7,402 bases of DNA from an uncultured Chloroflexota bacterium (GTDB lineage Bacteria > Chloroflexota > UBA4733). Below the pieces are notes generated by a model. That model was not told the DNA's origin. It ran no database searches and saw only the letters and a program-made list of their open reading frames with translations. The stretch covers positions 1-7,402 of the forward strand of contig CALBSQ010000295.1 of assembly GCA_937967325.1 (NCBI GenBank), given 5' to 3'. Positions 5,783-7,402 of this stretch are shown piece after piece (the first letter of the stretch is position 1; each line of letters starts with the position of its first letter). Made by a program: the position numbers and the translations under genes.

Positions 5783-6382
5783 TCACGGATTCCCGTAGAG
5801 CGACTGGAGGGCGGACCACTCTGGGCAGGCATTGCCCTTGACGAACACGTTGGATTCGTTCCACTCGATCAGCCCGAAGACGCTACCCGAGTCGCTACAA
5901 TGGCCGGGATCGAGACTGGGATTGTCCTGGTTATGGTTGGGATGCTGGAAGCACCACATGGCGTCGAATCGCTTGGTCAGCGAGGTGAAGGCGTTGGCCA
6001 GGCAGTTCGGCGTGTTCCGCTGCTCATCGTGTGTGATGCCCCACTCACCGATGACGGTCCCCTTCTTGTCCTCGGGACGGGCGTCGGGCACGTCGTCCCG
6101 CCCGATGTGCGGGTTCTGGCTCGGGTCGAAGACCGCGTTGATCCGCGCGTAGAGGTAGTCCATGTCCGAGTCCTGCCAGCCACAGTGGTGGACGTGGACG
6201 TTCACGGCATCCCACGGCGTGGTCGTCCCGTAGTAGCGACCGATGCGGTTGTCCAACAGGAAGTCATAGACCGCCTGCAGGTAGGCGTGGACCATGTCGG
6301 AGGCCGGTGGCGCGGAGATGGTCCCGTCATTGTTCCGCTGGCCGAAAGGCCACAGCAGACCGCCCGTGTACATGTTGAACAC
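5783..6382 (-). CDS. 3' fragment: C-terminal half of GH-A-like domain
   Basis: 199 codons can be read from a GTG at 6380-6382, which has no clear ribosome site. In the intact protein this was simply residues 270-468. Notable segments: NMYTGGLLWPFGQRNNDG, DAVNVHVHHCGWQDSDMDYL (a beta-6 type HxH stretch), TVIGEWGITHDE (putative nucleophile Glu), MWCFQHPNHNQDNPS, GSVFGLIEW (beta-8 type) and a C-terminal CPEWSALQSLYGNP. The end faces the truncated kelch gene across 114 bases. Confidence 0.55.
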   Translation of the reverse strand: MFNMYTGGLLWPFGQRNNDGTISAPPASDMVHAYLQAVYDFLLDNRIGRYYGTTTPWDAVNVHVHHCGWQDSDMDYLYARINAVFDPSQNPHIGRDDVPDARPEDKKGTVIGEWGITHDEQRNTPNCLANAFTSLTKRFDAMWCFQHPNHNQDNPSLDPGHCSDSGSVFGLIEWNESNVFVKGNACPEWSALQSLYGNP

Positions 6383-6412
6383 CCCTGATAACGGCTTGAG
6401 ATTGGTGTAGCA

Positions 6413-6829
6413 CTAGTACAGCAGGGCGGCGAAGTTCCGTGGCGCCAGCGCCCCCGGCGTCGGCGGGTTGGCGGCATGGGGCTCGTTCCAGATGATGTAG
6501 GAGCCGACGCCATTGTTCACAAGCTGGTTGATCACCGACGTGACGGCGCCGACGAAGTGGTCGATGTAGGCATTGCTCATCGCGATGATGTTGTCGTTCT
6601 CCGAGTGCGGATTGTTCGGGCTGCCCCCCACGTCGAAGTTCCGGGTGAGCAGCCCGGTGGAGAGGATGCCGTTGCTTCGGTAGAGCTGGAGCGCGTTGGC
6701 GTGGGCGCCGGTCGGGACGACGTTGGCGCCCCTGGTCGCGCGAATGTCCGCCCGGACGTTGGGCGGCCCGCCCAGTTGCAGGCCGGGCCCGAGCAGGAGG
6801 AGGTCATTGACCGAGTTCTGGTCGACCAT
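6413..6829 (-). CDS. Middle fragment: N-terminal half of GH-A-like domain, ends at amber codon
   Basis: This 138-codon frame can start at an ATG in the inserted segment, with no good ribosome site, so independent translation is doubtful. It begins with VDQNSVNDLLLLGPGLQLGG, continues through IRATRGANVV (a strand, then helix) and NAYIDHFVGAVTSVINQLVN, and reaches GSYIIWNEPHAANPPTPGAL with the putative acid/base Glu. It ends ...NFAALLY before TAG. The translation stays in the same frame after the TAG (CYTNLKPLSGVFNMYTGG), which shows that the stop interrupts one protein. Confidence 0.55.
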   Translation of the reverse strand: MVDQNSVNDLLLLGPGLQLGGPPNVRADIRATRGANVVPTGAHANALQLYRSNGILSTGLLTRNFDVGGSPNNPHSENDNIIAMSNAYIDHFVGAVTSVINQLVNNGVGSYIIWNEPHAANPPTPGALAPRNFAALLY

Positions 6830-7223
6830 GACGTAAGGTCGGCCCCGAGTTCTCGTCGACGGTGAAGGAGGTCACGCCCTGCGGTACGGGGTCCGGTCCG
6901 GTCGGCAGGTTGAGCGACCGGGAGAACTGGTCGACCCAGCCGCGCAGGTCGTTGATGTCGCGCGCGCTGACCTGGCGGGTGCTGGCGGGCGGGTGGCCTA
7001 CGCTCCAGTTGCCGATCGACACCGACGACGGGATGGCCGCCCGGATCTCGTTGAAGTGCGCAGCGCGGATGTGGGTAGTGATCGAAACGGGGTTATCGTT
7101 CCAAGGATAGGCGGACAGGTTGGCCGCCCTCCGATTGCGGTCCACAGTGCGGCGCAGCTCGTTGATGTGCCGGGGGCGGATGTGCGTGCCGCTCGTCGCG
7201 GGATTGTCGGTCCAGTTTGCCAT
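6804..7223 (-). CDS. 5' fragment: three WTDNP/ELR repeats and linker
   Basis: This is the 139-codon frame from the good ribosome site to TGA just after the frameshift. Repeat 1 is WTDNPATSGTHIRPRHINEL (residues 4-23); repeat 2 is WNDNPVSITTHIRAAHFNEI (41-60); a decayed repeat 3 is STRQVSARDINDLRGWVDQF (81-100). The pattern W-[TN]-D-N-P...HIR..H[IF]NE[LI]R is shared by 1 and 2, while 3 keeps only the helical R.[IV].A.[DH][IF]N[DE][LI]R part. I recall similar repeats in secreted or surface proteins of Acidobacteriota-like bacteria, and the role may be wall or carbohydrate attachment (inference). The true sequence ends at ...FTVDENS (residue 126); the 13 residues after it are out-of-frame translation of the insertion. 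Confidence 0.6.
   Translation of the reverse strand: MANWTDNPATSGTHIRPRHINELRRTVDRNRRAANLSAYPWNDNPVSITTHIRAAHFNEIRAAIPSSVSIGNWSVGHPPASTRQVSARDINDLRGWVDQFSRSLNLPTGPDPVPQGVTSFTVDENSGPTLRHGRPELGQ
6811..6860. repeat. 16-bp near-perfect direct repeat bounding a 34-bp insertion
   Basis: CCGAGTTCTGGTCGAC (6811-6826) and CCGAGTTCTCGTCGAC (6845-6860) differ at one base and are offset by 34. On the minus strand they read VDQNS and VDENS in two different frames. Removing one 34-base unit joins the upstream and downstream halves of the hydrolase gene in frame as ...GVTSFTVDENSVNDLLLLGP. Confidence 0.85.
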
Positions 7224-7274
7224 GTGTTCCTCTTTTCTTCGTCACAACATATTTGGGGATCGCAAGAGGGGACC

Positions 7275-7299
7275 GACCGGGGAGCGGCGCCTGCCGGTC
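7275..7299. terminator. Possible hairpin between two minus-strand genes
   Basis: GACCGG (7275-7280) pairs with CCGGTC (7294-7299) around a 13-base loop containing GGCGCC. An alternative pairing is CCGGGGA (7277-7283) with TCCCCGG (7298-7304). It follows the stop of the partial gene at 7323 and precedes the hydrolase start. No T-run follows on the minus strand, so it would be a weak terminator or a stem inside a shared transcript. Confidence 0.25.
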
Positions 7300-7322
7300 C
7301 CCGGCCTCCCCGGAATCGGCGC

Positions 7323-7402
7323 TCAGTCGCCGTAATAGCAGCCGGACGAGTCGGCGATGAGGCGGCTGACGCAGTAGTAGCGGCCCTGCACGGAGGCGTC
7401 CC
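7323..7402 (-). CDS. 3' end of an unidentified Tyr/Cys-rich protein (partial)
   Basis: The minus strand from the window edge gives a 25-codon open tail, DASVQGRYYCVSRLIADSSG and then CYYGD, ending in TGA at 7323-7325. It is too short to assign to a family. Two cysteines with many Tyr/Gly residues and no low-complexity bias suggest the end of an exported, possibly disulphide-bonded domain. It lies 99 bases upstream of the hydrolase start on the same strand, so the two may share a transcript. The start and most of the gene are outside the window. Confidence 0.5.
   Translation of the reverse strand, partial: DASVQGRYYCVSRLIADSSGCYYGD

Larger units (their letters stand above)
5783..7223 (-). pseudogene. 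Broken gene: WTDNP/ELR-repeat protein with clan GH-A glycoside-hydrolase-like domain
   Basis: Read as one gene, this encodes 468 residues once two lesions are repaired. The ATG at 7221-7223 has an excellent ribosome site (AAGAGGA, 5 bases upstream). Residues 1-100 hold three WTDNP/ELR repeats; a linker follows, then a catalytic-type domain from about residue 120. YIIWNEP (E236) matches the acid/base glutamate after beta-4 of clan GH-A, and TVIGEWGI (E382) matches the nucleophile after beta-7. Such enzymes cleave glycosidic bonds in polysaccharides. Lesion 1 is a 34-base insertion at about 6811-6845 that shifts the frame. Lesion 2 is a TAG at 6413-6415 in LLY-stop-CYTN, where Gln (CAG) would need one C-to-T change. 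No signal peptide is visible at the N-terminus. The TGA stop is at 5783-5785. Sequencing error, rather than decay, is not excluded. Confidence 0.75.

Noticed and set aside
5900..6388. Plus-strand 162-codon frame across the hydrolase region
   Set aside because: It is the reverse complement of well-conserved GH-like sequence and shows no fold-like hydrophobic pattern or ribosome site.
2059..6415. TAG recoded as an amino acid genome-wide, given two in-frame TAGs
   Set aside because: The CFA synthase ends with TAG at a normal family length, the hydrolase also carries an independent frameshift, and no suppressor tRNA or pyrrolysine gene is in the window.

Overview
The window is high-GC DNA (about two-thirds G+C by eye) from a free-living bacterium. 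Three things tentatively point to a large-genome environmental lineage of the Chloroflexota, Acidobacteriota or myxobacterial kind: kelch blades with a WTGxExxxWGG signature, WTDNP/ELR surface repeats, and dispersed heptamer/octamer palindromes at gene ends. This is inference; no rRNA or other phylogenetic marker is present. I found no tRNA, rRNA, CRISPR array or intact transposase.

Layout. Positions 1-121 are a palindromic element with perfect 16-bp ends. Next, on the minus strand, is a complete cyclopropane-fatty-acid-synthase-family methyltransferase (149-1450), with a possible 31-codon leader ORF overlapping its start. A non-coding stretch follows (1528-1893), carrying a plausible plus-strand promoter and a small palindrome. 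It leads into a one-helix small protein (1894-2061) and a GT9 (heptosyltransferase-like) glycosyltransferase (2164-3288); the two lie in the same frame, separated by one TAG. Then come two long, perfect inverted repeats (34-bp arms at 3238-3384, 32-bp arms at 3639-3782), each built of short tandem units. They bracket a small membrane-protein ORF (3414-3665). A Gfo/Idh/MocA oxidoreductase (3782-4891, minus) converges on the second palindrome. A divergent intergenic region separates it from a secreted kelch-repeat protein (5147-5668, plus) that stops after two blades. The right part is a minus-strand gene (7223 to 5783) encoding three WTDNP/ELR repeats followed by a clan GH-A glycoside-hydrolase-like domain. 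It is broken twice: by a 34-bp insertion that shifts the frame and by one in-frame amber codon. The window ends inside the 3' end of another minus-strand gene (7323-7402).

How it fits together. The intact genes act on the envelope or on sugars: membrane lipid modification, sugar transfer to a surface glycan, and a sugar or cyclitol dehydrogenase. They do not form one operon. The most notable pattern is that palindromic elements sit at or inside the 3' ends of nearly all intact genes and have supplied the C-terminal codons of two proteins. The second pattern is gene decay at the right: a truncated kelch gene next to a glycoside hydrolase gene whose lesions can be reconstructed base by base.
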